From: Leptodactylus fallax
Lineage: Eukaryota > Chordata > Amphibia > Anura > Leptodactylidae
Direction: 5' to 3'
NCBI GenBank assembly: GCA_947044405.1
Contig: CAMRHE010000156.1
Coordinates: forward strand, 1,717,001-1,781,000
DNA length: 64,000 bases
The notes under the pieces were generated by a model. That model had not been told where the DNA came from, did no database searches, and saw nothing but the letters and a program-made list of their open reading frames with translations. This document shows positions 24,621-34,696 of this stretch, piece after piece. Numbering within the stretch: position 1 is the stretch's first letter; every line of letters starts with the position of its first letter. The position numbers and the translations under genes were made by a program.

Positions 24621-25000
24621 AGCACTATTCGTTGCTAACATAATTGAGCTATTCTGCCATGTGTAAATAATATTCTTCTGGTGTGTACACGTTACAGCCA
24701 ATGTTTAGTTTCCTCCTCTATAAAGGGTGCTTCCCATGAACATAGCCGTATTTAAATTTGCAGACAATTAAAAGTTAAAAACTTTTGCTAATATAAAGAA
24801 TGACAAATTTTGCAGTTTTTTGAAGACTTTTTGTAACCATATTAGTGATGACAGTCTTTTGTCTTGATTGGTTGCCAATGAATACAACTACGAAAACAGA
24901 ATCTTTCTATGGTCTGAGAATTGTCAGAACACAGCCATGATTGTGGCTTGCCTACTTTCTTATGGATGTAGTGTCCCTGCCTGATAACCTGTCCACATTA
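24621..25000. other. No recognisable feature
   Basis: AT-rich, no coding frame or repeat ends identified. Confidence 0.4.
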
Positions 25001-25195
25001 AGACTAAGGCCCCACATTGCGGAAGCGCTGTTTTTTTTATTGCAGATTTTGCTGTAGTTTTTGAGCCAAAGCCAAGAGTGGCTACAAAAGAAATGGAAAA
25101 TATATACTTCTATATACTTCTATACTTATACTTCTACCTTCTACTCAATCCACTCCTGGCTTTGGCTCAACGCAACGAGGGGCCTCATCCTAAAG
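25001..25195. repeat. Palindromic miniature repeat F1, copy 1
   Basis: The left arm (CTAAGGCCCCACATTGCGG...TTGCAGATTTTGCTG...TTTTTGAGCCAAAGCCAAGAGTGG) and the right arm (CCACTCCTGGCTTTGGCTCA...GGGGCCTCATCC) are inverted copies around a short AT-rich centre. The unit can form one long hairpin and has no coding capacity. Other copies are at 25918-26130, 27970-28172, 28983-29612 and 45915-46105. Confidence 0.75.
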
Positions 25196-25319
25196 AAATC
25201 ATGTCTGAGTTTTTAAGTCCCAGACCATACAAAGTTCCTACATTCATGGTTGTATCCATTGGCAACCAATCAGGACAAAAGACTGCCATTGCTAAAATGG
25301 GAAATCTTTAAAACTCTGT

Positions 25320-25620
25320 AAGACCAGGGCCCCACATTGCAAAAACACAGCAGCAAAAAACACTGCATTTTACAGTATCTGGCTAATCCCATCCACACAT
25401 TGTAGAAAAAAATCCACAGCAAATAAGCTGCATTTTCAAAAAAACTTGCATTTTTAAAAATTGCAGCATGTCAATTATACCTATGCAAATGCTGGCGTTT
25501 TCCATATAGGTATAATAGTGGCAGAAAGTCCGCAGAGGAAAACTCTGTGGACTTTCTGTGAAAAAACGCTGCGGGAAAAACTGCAATGTGTTTCCGCTGC
25601 GGTCTTTTCCACAGCATAAA
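25320..25620. repeat. Miniature repeat F2, copy 1
   Basis: The block AATCCCATCCACACATTG...AGAAAGTCCGCAGAGGAAAA...GTGGACTTTCTGTG...AACGCTGCGG is shared with 28175-28465 and, inverted, with 25700-25917. It contains its own AGAAAGTCC...GGACTTTCT inverted pair and GCCCCACATTGC-type ends like F1. Confidence 0.7.
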
Positions 25621-25699
25621 ATGTTTAATTATTTATATTTTCAAAACGTTTAATTTGTTACACATTTAAGTATGATTATATTCATGGGAAAACCTCTTT

Positions 25700-26130
25700 A
25701 AGGCTAAGGCGGAAACACATTGCGTATTTTTAGCAATGTTTTTCATTGCGATTTTGCTGAGTTTTCCTCTGCAGACTTTCTGCCATTGTTTCCACAGATG
25801 TAATTGACATGCTGGAGATTTTTTTTTTTTTTTTTTTTGCAACGTATGGATGGGATTAGCCAGAATCCCATCCACTTTGCAGATACCGTAAAATGCAGTA
25901 TTCCTTGCCGCATCTAAAGCCCCACGGTACAGAAACACAGCGTTTTTTGTTGCAGATTTTGCTGATTTATTTATTTAGTTATGTTTTTACCAAATTCAGG
26001 AGTGGATTTAACAGAAGGGAAACATCTAAATGTTTCCTTCATATTTTACTTTTCAAGCCACTCATGACTTTGGCTCAAAAAAACCTGCAACAAAAACCGC
26101 TGCGTTTCTGCAATGTGGGGCCTTAGCCTA
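25700..26130. repeat. F2 copy (inverted) joined to F1 copy
   Basis: 25700-25917 is an inverted F2 unit (GCAGACTTTCTGCC, GGGATTAGCCAGAATCCCATCC) and 25918-26130 is an F1 unit with both arms (GTTGCAGATTTTGCTG ... TGACTTTGGCTCA ... GCAATGTGGGGCCTTAGCCT). A run of about 20 T lies at 25820-25839. Confidence 0.7.
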
Positions 26131-27960
26131 ACTCAGTTCCTATATTCACTCTTTATGCTGATATTGAAATTCAGATACCGGCTTTGACTATTTTCTACTT
26201 ATAGAGTGAAAACTCTAAGATTTTTTAAGAATGTTACCTCATCTGTCCTCCCAACTTAAACCGAGCCTTAGAGTCTCCCACTGAGTATCATAATATAACG
26301 CTGGAGGTTCTCTTTGGCCTCTGGCATAGTAAATAAATGACCGCCTCAAGCTTTGGCCAACAAAACAAAATAAGTTAAAAAGCCACACACCATCTTTGTT
26401 TTTGTGATGCAAGTTTTTAGCTTGCACAGTCTGGATGAGACCGTTTCTGGTTTGCTATATTCGCTCTGTATTGCTATATTCTCTCTGTATTGCTATGGTT
26501 CTGTGTATTGGGAAGCTGTCATACAGCTGGCCTGACAAATACTTATTAACCACATGTGTTGATAATTCAGGACGAGCCAAAAGACTTTTTGCTGAAGCTG
26601 CTATTACTTATTCCTGTGATGGGCTGAAGAAAAAAGCCTGCAAACTTCTGTCTGAGATTTTCTGTGTGCTCATGCTGTGCATCTAACTCCCACCCAAATC
26701 TCTAATAATTGGATAAAGGAAAGAACATGTTTTCCTCTACTCATAAGCCAAAATACTTGGTTAACCCTCTACTTTGATTTTTAGGCTATGTTTTCAGCCT
26801 AGAAAGGTAATTCACTTAGTAATGTTGTGAATTACTGAAAAATTGACTGCTGTTTCTAGACTTACATATACTGTACATTGTAGCAATGAAATTTACAGAG
26901 TAGGAAAATATAAAAGGAAATTAGTCTTGTGGTTTCAAATATGTAATACTATAGATCAGTCTGGTTACTTTTTAGATCACACAATATATTTAAAAATCCC
27001 ATTAGGGATTACTTTTTCTGTTTATTTTTCTACTATTTTTGTCTTACCGTTGTGTAATCAAAATTCCATTTTTATTCCGTACAGTACTGGAATTAAGGAA
27101 ACACTATAAAAAAAAAGTATGTATTCTTTAGTCTTTGGTACAAATCCTTCACATCAAAGCAGGTACTGTGTTTGTGTTATATGCCTCTCCAATGAAGTCA
27201 TTGAACTTTCAGCAGATATATTGGCACAAAGCAATAACTTTGTATAAATCTTCTTGTGCCAATTATAGGCATTTACAATACTATAACATCTTTATAACTG
27301 TATATACTAGGTAGCGTATGCCAGTAATACTAAATCTATTGACCACAGTTTAGACCAGTGGTTTTGGGGCTTCACCAGCCAAACCATGGTAAAGCCAAGT
27401 ACTCAACAAAATATATCATGCCAAAAGAAAAACATGTTGTGAATGCCGTGGCAATTTCCCTAGGGTCCCAAATTTCCACAATAACATTGCCAACAGTGCT
27501 AGCCAAAATGTACCCTGTGTCAGCTAAATTGCTCTAGCCCAGAGATTTGGCACTTCAGTTGTTGTGGAACTACATCTCCCAACATGCATACTTGCTCTAC
27601 TGTTCCTGGAACATTTATAGAATTGAATGGGGCATGCGAGGAGTTGTAGTTTAACAGCAGCTGGAGTGATGATGGTTGCTGATCCTTGTAACTTAAAAAG
27701 CAGAGGCTGACACCACTGTACCAATAAAAAAAAATTGCAATATGCTCTAATAACCAATAATGTTGTGGCATCCAAGGTAATAGAAAATACAGCAGAAACC
27801 ATTATATATTGGGTCAGTGGGGTTGCTTGTTTATAACCTTGGGGTTTTCTCACCAGTTAGAAACACTTCATAGTTCAAGAGTCAAGAGTTTTTATCCAGA
27901 CATCCCATTAGTTACCAAATATGAGACGACAGCAGAAAAATGACATTGTGGTAGCTTACC
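26131..27960. other. No gene or clear element seen
   Basis: Several short open frames occur but none shows a recognisable domain or splice context. The sequence is AT-rich and mostly without repeats that match elsewhere in the window. Confidence 0.45.
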
Positions 27961-27969
27961 CAGAATATA

Positions 27970-28465
27970 AGGATGAGGCCACACATTGTGGAAAAGTTGC
28001 ATTTTTTGTTGCAGATTTTGCTGAGGTTTTTTGAGCCATAGCTAGAAAAGGATTAAGCAAAAGGGAGAAGTATAAGCGCTTTCTTTATATTTCCCATTTA
28101 TTTTGTAGCCACTGCTGAGTTTGGCTCAAAAAAACACAGCAAAATCTGCAGCAAAAAATGCAACCAGAGACTGGGGCCTCACATTGCGAACACTCAGCAG
28201 TTTGGCTGCGGTGAAAATGCTGCTGCAAAAAACGCTGTATTTTACATTAACTGCAAAGTGTATGGGATTTTGGATAATCCCATCCACACATTACATAAAC
28301 GCTGTTGTTCTCTGTATAAGTATAATAGAAGCAGAAAGTCCACAGAGGAAAATTCTGCAGACTTTCTATGAGAAACGCTGTGGAAAAAACTGAGATGCAT
28401 TTCTGATGCGGTCTTTTCTGCAGTGTTTTTTGGCAGCGATTCGCTTGGTGGGGCTTCAGCCTAAA
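27970..28465. repeat. F1 copy followed by F2 copy
   Basis: 27970-28172 has the F1 arms (TTGTTGCAGATTTTGCTGAGG ... TGAGTTTGGCTCA). 28175-28465 is F2 (AATCCCATCCACACATTAC, AGAAAGTCCACAGAGG, GCAGACTTTCT). The same F1-then-F2 adjacency is seen at 25001-25620. Confidence 0.7.
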
Positions 28466-28521
28466 GGTGTTTACCATACAGGTGACATGTACAGTAAGTA
28501 AGATGTGCTACTCGTTACTGC

Positions 28522-28939
28522 TAGAGATGAGCGAATTTCTCAAAAGTTCGATTCGGCAGTTCGATTCGAAGTTCCAAAAAAAATTCGCTTTGATCCGAAT
28601 TACTTTGCGGCGAATAAACAGCTATTTCCAGGCTACAGAGAGCCGGGGCTGGCAGCAAAATGCCAGAAGCCCTTGGATGCCGAGGTCATGTTATTCTCTC
28701 TCTCTCTCTCTCTTCAGCACAGACAACTTTTATTCATGTGGAAGGATCTGCTAACAAGCAAAGACACGCCTACCCAATCACATCACTAGAGAGCATCTTG
28801 TGACCGTCTGATGTCACAAAGCTCCTTACTAAATGTTCGTTACCACGAAGCATCAGGAAATCCGGAATCGTGGAGCATCGAAGATTTCCTGAAATTCGGA
28901 TCGAATTCCACTTCTGTAGAATCGATTCGCTCATCTCTA
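28522..28939. mobile_element. hAT-type miniature element with 8-bp target duplication
   Basis: The ends are TAGAGATGAGCGAAT and the inverse ATTCGCTCATCTCTA. The flanks are a perfect 8-bp duplication GTTACTGC (28514-28521 and 28940-28947), as made by hAT transposases; TAGAG fits the hAT terminal consensus. It is 418 bp and has no coding frame. A (CT)n run lies at about 28694-28713. Confidence 0.88.
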
Positions 28940-28982
28940 GTTACTGCAATTAAAAAAGTTCCATAGCAAAAAAATGCCATGT

Positions 28983-29612
28983 AAGGCTAAAGTACCACGT
29001 TGTGGAAATTTTGCTGCATTTTTTTGAGCCAAAGTCAGGAGGGGCTTGAAAAGGAATTAAAAATATAAAGGAAGCACTTAGACACTTCCCTTCTGTTAAA
29101 GATAACCTTTCACCACCAACACCAATTCTAGTTCTTAGCATCCGTTAATACTCACCCCTCTACTGACGCCAGTGCAGTTGGAATTTTCTCTCTAACCTGC
29201 ACCATTCCTGAGCAACAAGCACAGTTAGTTTTGGTGCCTGATGTTCTATTTAAGCTTTGTAATGTTAAGAAGGGGGGCGTGAGTCAGAGCTCCAATCAGA
29301 GGCAGCCATTGTCAGAGCTGAAAATCACATCCCTTGCCTGCTCCTGTCTGACACTGCCCTCCAGACAGTATGGAGCCCAATTGGCATATGCACCAAAATT
29401 AACTTAACTTATTGTTTGGGAATGGCAGAGGGTAAAGAAACAATTCCAACTTTGTCCGATTCAGTGGAGCAGCAGCTACTAACAGATATAAAGAGCTGGA
29501 CTTGTTGGAGGAGGTGAAAGGTCCTCTTTAAATACACTCCTGACTTTGGCTCAAGAAACTGCAGCTAAATCTGCAACAAAAATGCTACATTTCTGCAACT
29601 TGGGGGTTTAGC
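28983..29612. repeat. F1 copy interrupted by a TTAA miniature element
   Basis: The left arm (AAGGCTAAAGTACCACGTTGTGG...TTTTTTTGAGCCAAAGTCAGGAG) ends at the insertion near 29096. The right arm resumes at 29532 (ACTCCTGACTTTGGCTCA...TGGGGGTTTAGCCTA). The insert is 29100-29527. Confidence 0.75.
29100..29527. mobile_element. TTAA-flanked miniature element, copy 1
   Basis: The ends are AGATAACCTTTCACC and GGTGAAAGGTCCTCT, flanked by TTAA at 29096-29099 and 29528-29531, the piggyBac-type target. The interior matches 36557-36931 (TCTCTCTAAC, GTTAGTTTTGGT, CTCCTGTCTGACACTGCCC). No transposase is encoded. Confidence 0.85.
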
Positions 29613-30012
29613 CTAAACTTAGTCACATTATAGTCTCTTATTTCACTCTTTACCCTGCCCAGTATTGTGCAAAAGGTGGTATCCCATTATTAGTTTTCTG
29701 CTATGTATTACTGTTCTGAGGAAAAGGCTTGAAATAAGGTATTATTGTTGCTGCTTTTAGATTTTACTTTTTTTAGCATGTAGAATGTTTAATATTTAGT
29801 ATAGAAAATCTGATAAATGTTTTTCTCTCTTATAATGTCTGTAGAAGTAGTTGTAGGCATTAACCCCTTCCTGCCACATGCATTTTTCAATTTTCGTTTT
29901 TTGACTCCTCTCCTTCCAAAGCCCTTAGTGTGAAGGATTATAATGAACTTTTATAATTTTATACTTTTATGGTTTTATATCTGTTTTATATTTTCATATC
30001 TGCTTAAGGTGT
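29613..30012. other. No gene; diverged TTAACCCCTTCCTGCC repeat end
   Basis: 29860-29935 resembles the AT-rich interspersed repeats at 16860 and 39560. Nothing else is recognised. Confidence 0.4.
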
Positions 30013-30016
30013 ATTG

Positions 30017-30440
30017 TGTGCAAAAACATTATTACCCTTACATAAACTGACAGTATGTTTAGGCTTGAGCACGAAACTATATAGATGACAAGATAGTGCC
30101 TGCATCCGGGATAACATCCTATTGTGTCTAAGAAGATATGTGCTTGGCTTGCTGCCAGAAGACAGCTCCCTAGAGGCATAGCACAAGACCGGGAAAAGCT
30201 GGCTATATATGGAACTGTTTATGCTTCCCTTCTACGTAATCAAGACATACTACACCAATTAGGATTGAACATGAGGACTTATGTTGCTATATTAACCCTT
30301 TCCTATGCTTGTTGCTATATGAGCTTATGCTGCCTTAATAAAGTGCGTCAGTGCGCTCCTGTACTAGGCTAAGAGAGGATTTCATACCAACATTCTGTGT
30401 CTGGTATCAATACCTCGCCGCTAGCACTTAGCTCATATCA
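30017..30440 (+). repeat. Candidate solo LTR, family Y
   Basis: The ends are TGTGCAAAAACATT and AGCTCATATCA (TG...CA), with a perfect 4-bp flank ATTG at 30013-30016 and 30441-30444. A TATA-like CTATATAT near 30203 is followed about 130 bases later by AATAAA at 30337-30342, a spacing that suits an LTR promoter, R region and polyadenylation signal. Only one copy is in the window, so the boundary rests on these signals. No coding remnants adjoin it. Confidence 0.55.
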
Positions 30441-30560
30441 ATTGGCAATTGGAACAACGACAGTTACCTGAGGGACCTGGTCAGCTGGCCCACAAAGGGT
30501 ACCTTGACCTTAACGATAGCTTTTTTATTTTTCTGTTCACAGAGCCATATGAGGGCTTAA

Positions 30561-30640
30561 AGAGGAACTTTCATGTCCTCAGAGATGTGCAGTATTACAT
30601 ACCGCTAAAAAGCCGGTATGTGGCCTGATGTCTCCACCTG
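30561..30640 (+). repeat. TTAA miniature-element left end (truncated)
   Basis: TTAA at 30557-30560 is followed by AGAGGAACTTTCATGTCCTC and a CATACCGCTA block shared with 39900-40065. The right end is missing, and Penelope-like coding sequence begins directly after it. Confidence 0.6.
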
Positions 30641-31138
30641 GGGCAGAATTTGATAATCAAATTTCTTCCATTTACTAAGAAACCATCATCCACTTTTCCA
30701 CCTTTGACACTCAGTCCAGATATAGAGATTTTTGTTAAATCGATATGTGAAGAAATCATACAAATGACTGAACACAGACTGTTTGATAACTTAACAAAAT
30801 CTCAGAGACATGCACTATATGAACTCCGAGACAGGTGCCATATGTGAGATGTCATGTTTAAGCCTGCAGACAAAGGTGGGAATGTACTTGTAGTAGTGTG
30901 GCCTACATACTTATATGAACAGGAGGCTTTTCAGCAGTTACAGAATAGACAATGTTATCACAAACTGGACACCAACTCAACGATCATATTTATGAGAGAT
31001 CTTAGAAACATTTTACAGGAAGATTTGGATCGCAATGTCATCTCCAAACAGTTATTTGTGGGGCTAATAGTGGATCACCCTGTAATTCCCACTATATACT
31101 TTCTGACGAAAGTACATAAAAATGTCCCATATAGGAGA
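30641..31138 (+). pseudogene. Penelope-like RT, N-terminal part (PLE 3)
   Basis: The frame carries FPPLTLSPDIEIFVKSICEEI, the KPADKGGNVLVV hallmark at about 30860-30895, and HPVIPTIYFLTKVHKN. In Penelope-like RTs these precede the catalytic core. A stop (TGA, 30846-30848) separates two halves. The catalytic RT motifs A to C are absent: the frame runs into a SINE fragment at 31139. The element is inactive. Confidence 0.85.
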
Positions 31139-31238
31139 ACATACAAACTCCTTGCAGATGTTGTTCTTGGCAGGATTCGAACCCAGGGCTCCAGTGCTGC
31201 AAGCCTGCAATGCTAACCACTGAGCCACCATACTACCC
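31139..31238 (-). repeat. tRNA-derived SINE head fragment inside PLE 3
   Basis: On the minus strand it reads GGTGGCTCAGTGGTTAGCA, then a B-box-like GGTTCGAATCC (31173-31183), then CAACATCTGCAAGGAGTTTG, matching the heads of the SINEs at 24338 and 35906. Only about the first 100 bases are present. It lies exactly at the point where the Penelope RT core is missing. Confidence 0.88.
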
Positions 31239-31240
31239 TA

Positions 31241-31790
31241 TAACATCATTACAAAATAACAACTTGACTTTCTGGACATCTGGATAAAGGTGGATACTCA
31301 AGGTAATTTGCATACTACAATTTACTGCAAAGAGACTAGTGTTAATTCACTGTTACATGCAAGCTCTGCTCATCCTAGGCATGGACATACCCACTGGACA
31401 ATTCATCCGAGCACGATGGATATGTGGCACTGATATAGACTTTGAGGTTCAGACTCAAAAACATTTCCTGAGTAGAGGATATTCAAACAGAGATATCCAA
31501 CAGGGTTACAAAGAGGCAAAAGAAATGAAACGTGCGGAATGATTGGTTCCAAAGAAATACACACAACAGAACCAACATCTGAGACTCATCACAAACTATG
31601 ATAACAAATGGAGACAGATGAGAGAAATTTTGGATTGCTATTGGCCTGAGACAGAATGGTGAGTTAAGATCGGTTCTGTCTACGCGGGCGGTGATGGCCA
31701 AGAGCAGTAAAAATCTGGGTGACCTACTTGAACACAGCCACTACGTTCCACCTATATCCAAAGATATATTTTCAAGTCCTAGCCCCAAAT
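31241..31790 (+). pseudogene. Penelope-like RT, C-terminal part (PLE 3)
   Basis: Translation gives LTFLDIWIKV, TSVNSLLHASSAHPR and PTGQFIRARWIC, then F.RGYS..DIQ.GY..A. These correspond to the FLD, NSLLH and GQF.R.RR.C blocks that follow the YIDD motif in PLEs. At least two frame changes and a stop are present. Its order relative to 30641-31138 shows that roughly 500 bases of the RT core are missing. Confidence 0.83.
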
Positions 31791-32120
31791 AGGGATAATC
31801 GGCATGTGGGTATTGTTCTGCATGCAAGTACATGGTTAAAACAGATGTATTTTATGACTCCCAACAGCAGTAACAGATTGTTCACTCTTTGAACTGTTGA
31901 AGCAAAGGGGTCATCTACTTCACTGTGGAGTGACCGTGCAGGCTCATTTATGTGGGACTCACTAAAAGAGAACTCAAGACCAGGATAAAGGAATATGTGA
32001 GGGATATTAAAAAGGCACTGGACCCGGCTGTGGACCAATTTACACTACATAGGAAGCCGATTACGAGACAACCTAAAAAAGTCCATGGAATCGATCCGTT
32101 TCAATTGATGGCAAGTGAGG
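31791..32120 (+). pseudogene. Penelope-like GIY-YIG endonuclease (PLE 3), decayed
   Basis: A CGYCSAC zinc-finger-like block at about 31805-31828 is followed by GVIYF...PCRLIYVGLT at about 31917-31976, with arginine-rich residues after it. This is the GIY-YIG nicking domain of Penelope-like elements. An in-frame TGA (31941-31943) lies where a Cys is usual. The domain introduces the nick that primes insertion in this class. Confidence 0.8.
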
Positions 32121-33690
32121 GCAATTGATAATAATTGATAATTACCCTCTAGGTAATAGAGGGGGTAATGTAATAAAAAGGCTCTCACAATTGGAAATGA
32201 GGTGGATAGTCCTTCAAACCTTGTCACCAAAAGGTTTAAATGAAAAATTAGCCTTTGGATGGTTCCTTTAGATGTACTAATGTACCCATTTACCACCCAT
32301 GTCAGTATTTCTTTAATAATTATTTTCTTATTTTTATTTTTTATTTATCAATTTTCTTTATTTTCTATTTCTGTACCATGGATGCTGATAGGCAACGTCT
32401 AAATTTATTGTGGTAACTAACATCACTAGATGGAATCTGGCACATATAAATGTGGGGTTCTGGAGACATGTACTAACATATGCTTACTGTGTTATAGATT
32501 TCTTCCATCTTTGGGCATGTGAGCTGACTGATTACAAGAACTAAGATATACATGGGACAGCAATATGGAGAGATTAACTACTCATTGGCATTCAACCTGC
32601 CCTATATCGGTTCATCAGGATTCTCTTTGACACATATTTTTATTCAACAATTGACTCTCATATTATTTTTCAACAAAAAAAATTTTTTGTATTCCCTTTG
32701 TATTTTTTATTTTTATGTATTTTTTATTCTTATTATACATTATTTTTTAGTTTTGTTTTCTTCTATTTTTATTTTTTATAATTTTTTTCTACATCATATA
32801 CTTCTCATTTTATCTTTACTTTCTCATTATCTTTATCTTATCATTTCTATTTTATTTTTGTCTTTATTATTCATTTTTATTTGTGTTTTTCTTTTTTCCT
32901 TTTTCATGCATAATCACACAGCACTTTTTCTATTCTTTTTCACCGTTTCATTTCATATCGTTAATTTTATTGTCTTTTATATTACATATATTAATTATAT
33001 ATCATGCGCATTTCTTTTCACTTATGCAGCATATCATTCACATGTATTGAATATAAATTGTTATACATGTATGCACTCAGTCACTTTATTGTATTAGCCC
33101 AATGACTATCTGTATATATTGTTTATTTTACACACAGGCACTTCACGCACAGTGTTTCTAATACATCCATTGGTTACTGGGCATGATGTTCCGTATGATA
33201 TTGAGAACACCACAGGTCCAATCTGCTGTTTTGGTAAATTGCTACCTACTTACCTTTTCTAAGATGACTGACAATGTCATATACTCTTATTGCGCATATG
33301 CAGGACTTGTCGAGGAGTGACATGGGCTTTATCTCGAGACTAGGTGTCGCGATCGACTGACATCATCGGTGGGACCCCCGGAGGCGGTGCCGCCTCTCTC
33401 AATCATTCGCACGTGTGGGCATGTAAGTATTTTTCCTATATATACCTGGCTCTTGCGCCTCCACCTCCAGCACCCTGAGGAAGCAGAGGGTGAAACGAGC
33501 GTAGTGGCTGGAGATGGAGGTCACAACAAGATGTGGGTATGTTCTCTGCATTTGTTCATTGAGCACCTTTTCCTCTTGCAATTTTAGTATAACATTGTCA
33601 GTGCCGGTGTATTATATACTGTATGTCCTTACATGTTGCCTTAATTTACTTATTATTGTGGGGGCATGTCTCTTAATACATGGGTTGAAT
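32121..33690 (+). other. 3' region of PLE 3, pyrimidine-rich
   Basis: 32640-32900 is extremely T-rich and gives a 181-codon open frame (32552-33097) of Phe/Leu/Ile repeats. I regard that frame as a composition artefact. The hammerhead motif (33457-33521) sits near the right end, where Penelope-like terminal repeats carry it. A Tc1-derived miniature element is inserted at 33691. Confidence 0.6.
33457..33521 (+). ncRNA. Hammerhead-ribozyme motif of a Penelope-like element
   Basis: The core CTGAGGA (33475-33481) and GAAA (33492-33495) are present, with a short stem III (CG 33496-33497 with CG 33500-33501) and the cleavage triplet GTA (33501-33503). Stem I pairs 33457-33474 with 33504-33521 at 15 of 18 positions, counting one wobble, with a two-base internal loop near the core. 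Short stem III with long open stem I is the type I form known from Penelope-like terminal repeats. Deviations are a weak stem II (33482-33491) and one extra A after the core. Predicted cleavage is after 33503. Self-cleavage of this copy is unproven. Confidence 0.65.
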
Positions 33691-33692
33691 TA

Positions 33693-34586
33693 CACACGTG
33701 GACAAAATTGTTGGTACCCCTCGTTTAATGAAAGAAAAACCCACAGAATGGTCACAGAAATAACTTGAATCTGACAAAAGTAATAATATATAAAAATTCT
33801 ACGAAAATGAACAAATGAAAGTCAGACATTGCTTTTCAACCATGCTTCAACAGAATTAAAAAAAAAAAAAAAAAACTCATGAAACAGGCCTGGACAGAAA
33901 TGATGGTACCCTTAACTTAATATTTTGTTGCCCAACCTTTTGAGGCAATCACTGCAATCAAATGATTCCTGTAACTTCCTCTCAACAGGTATTTTGGCCC
34001 ACTCCTCATGAGCAAACTGCTCGTTGTCTCGGGTTTGAAGGGTGCCTTTTCCAGACAGCATGTTTCAGCTCCTTCCAAAGATGCTCAATAGGATTTAGGT
34101 CAGGGCTCATAGAAGGCCACTTCAGAACAGTCCAATGTTTTCCTCTTAGACGTTATTGGGTGTTTTTAGCTGTGTGTTTTGGGTCATTATCCTGTTGCAA
34201 GACCCATGACCTGCGACTGAGACCAAGCTTTCTGACACTGGGCAGGACATTTCTCTCTAGAATCCCTTGGTAGTCTTGAGATTTCATTGTACCCTGCAAG
34301 ACACCCTGTGCCAGTTGCAGCAAAGCAGCCCCAGAACATAACAGTCTCCTCCATGTTTCACAGTAGGGACAGTGTTCTTTTCAAGATATGCTTCATTTTT
34401 TCCGTCTATGAACATATCGAGCCGATTTTTGTCTCATCTGTTCATAGGACATTCTCCCAGAAGCTTTGTGACTTGTCAAGATGTAGTTTGGCAAATTACT
34501 TTTGTCAGATTCAAGTTATTTATGTGACCATTGTGGGTTTTTCTTTCATTAAACGAGGGGTACCAACAATTTTGTCCACATGTGTG
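33693..34586 (-). mobile_element. Tc1-derived deletion element (family 5), copy H
   Basis: The inverted ends CACACGTGGACAAAATTG and CAATTTTGTCCACATGTGTG are flanked by TA (33691-33692 and 34587-34588). The minus strand keeps transposase pieces around the first Asp block (near 34440), QQDNDPKHT (near 34195) and [11 protein letters not shown] (near 34100). The whole N-terminal DNA-binding half is deleted. It has the same deletion junction as the copy at 59338. It lies inside the 3' part of PLE 3. Confidence 0.88.
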
Positions 34587-34696
34587 TATATGTATCTTGA
34601 TGCACATACTAGGCCGTATTCTGGACAATACGTTGAGCTTGGTCTCTTACTATTTAATTACAACTGTTTTATAAGTCCATTAATATTTCATGTTTG

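Noticed and set aside
25820..25839. T-run as a Pol III terminator or retroposed poly-A tail
   Set aside because: It sits in the loop of an inverted F2 repeat and has no upstream gene or retrocopy.
26435..27109. Possible short exons (83- and 88-codon frames)
   Set aside because: There is no domain, splice-site pattern or codon bias to separate them from chance frames in AT-rich DNA.
32552..33097. 181-codon open frame resembling a multi-pass membrane protein
   Set aside because: It is a product of extreme T-richness in the Penelope 3' region (runs of TTT/ATT/CTT). No homologous pattern, signal or context supports a gene.
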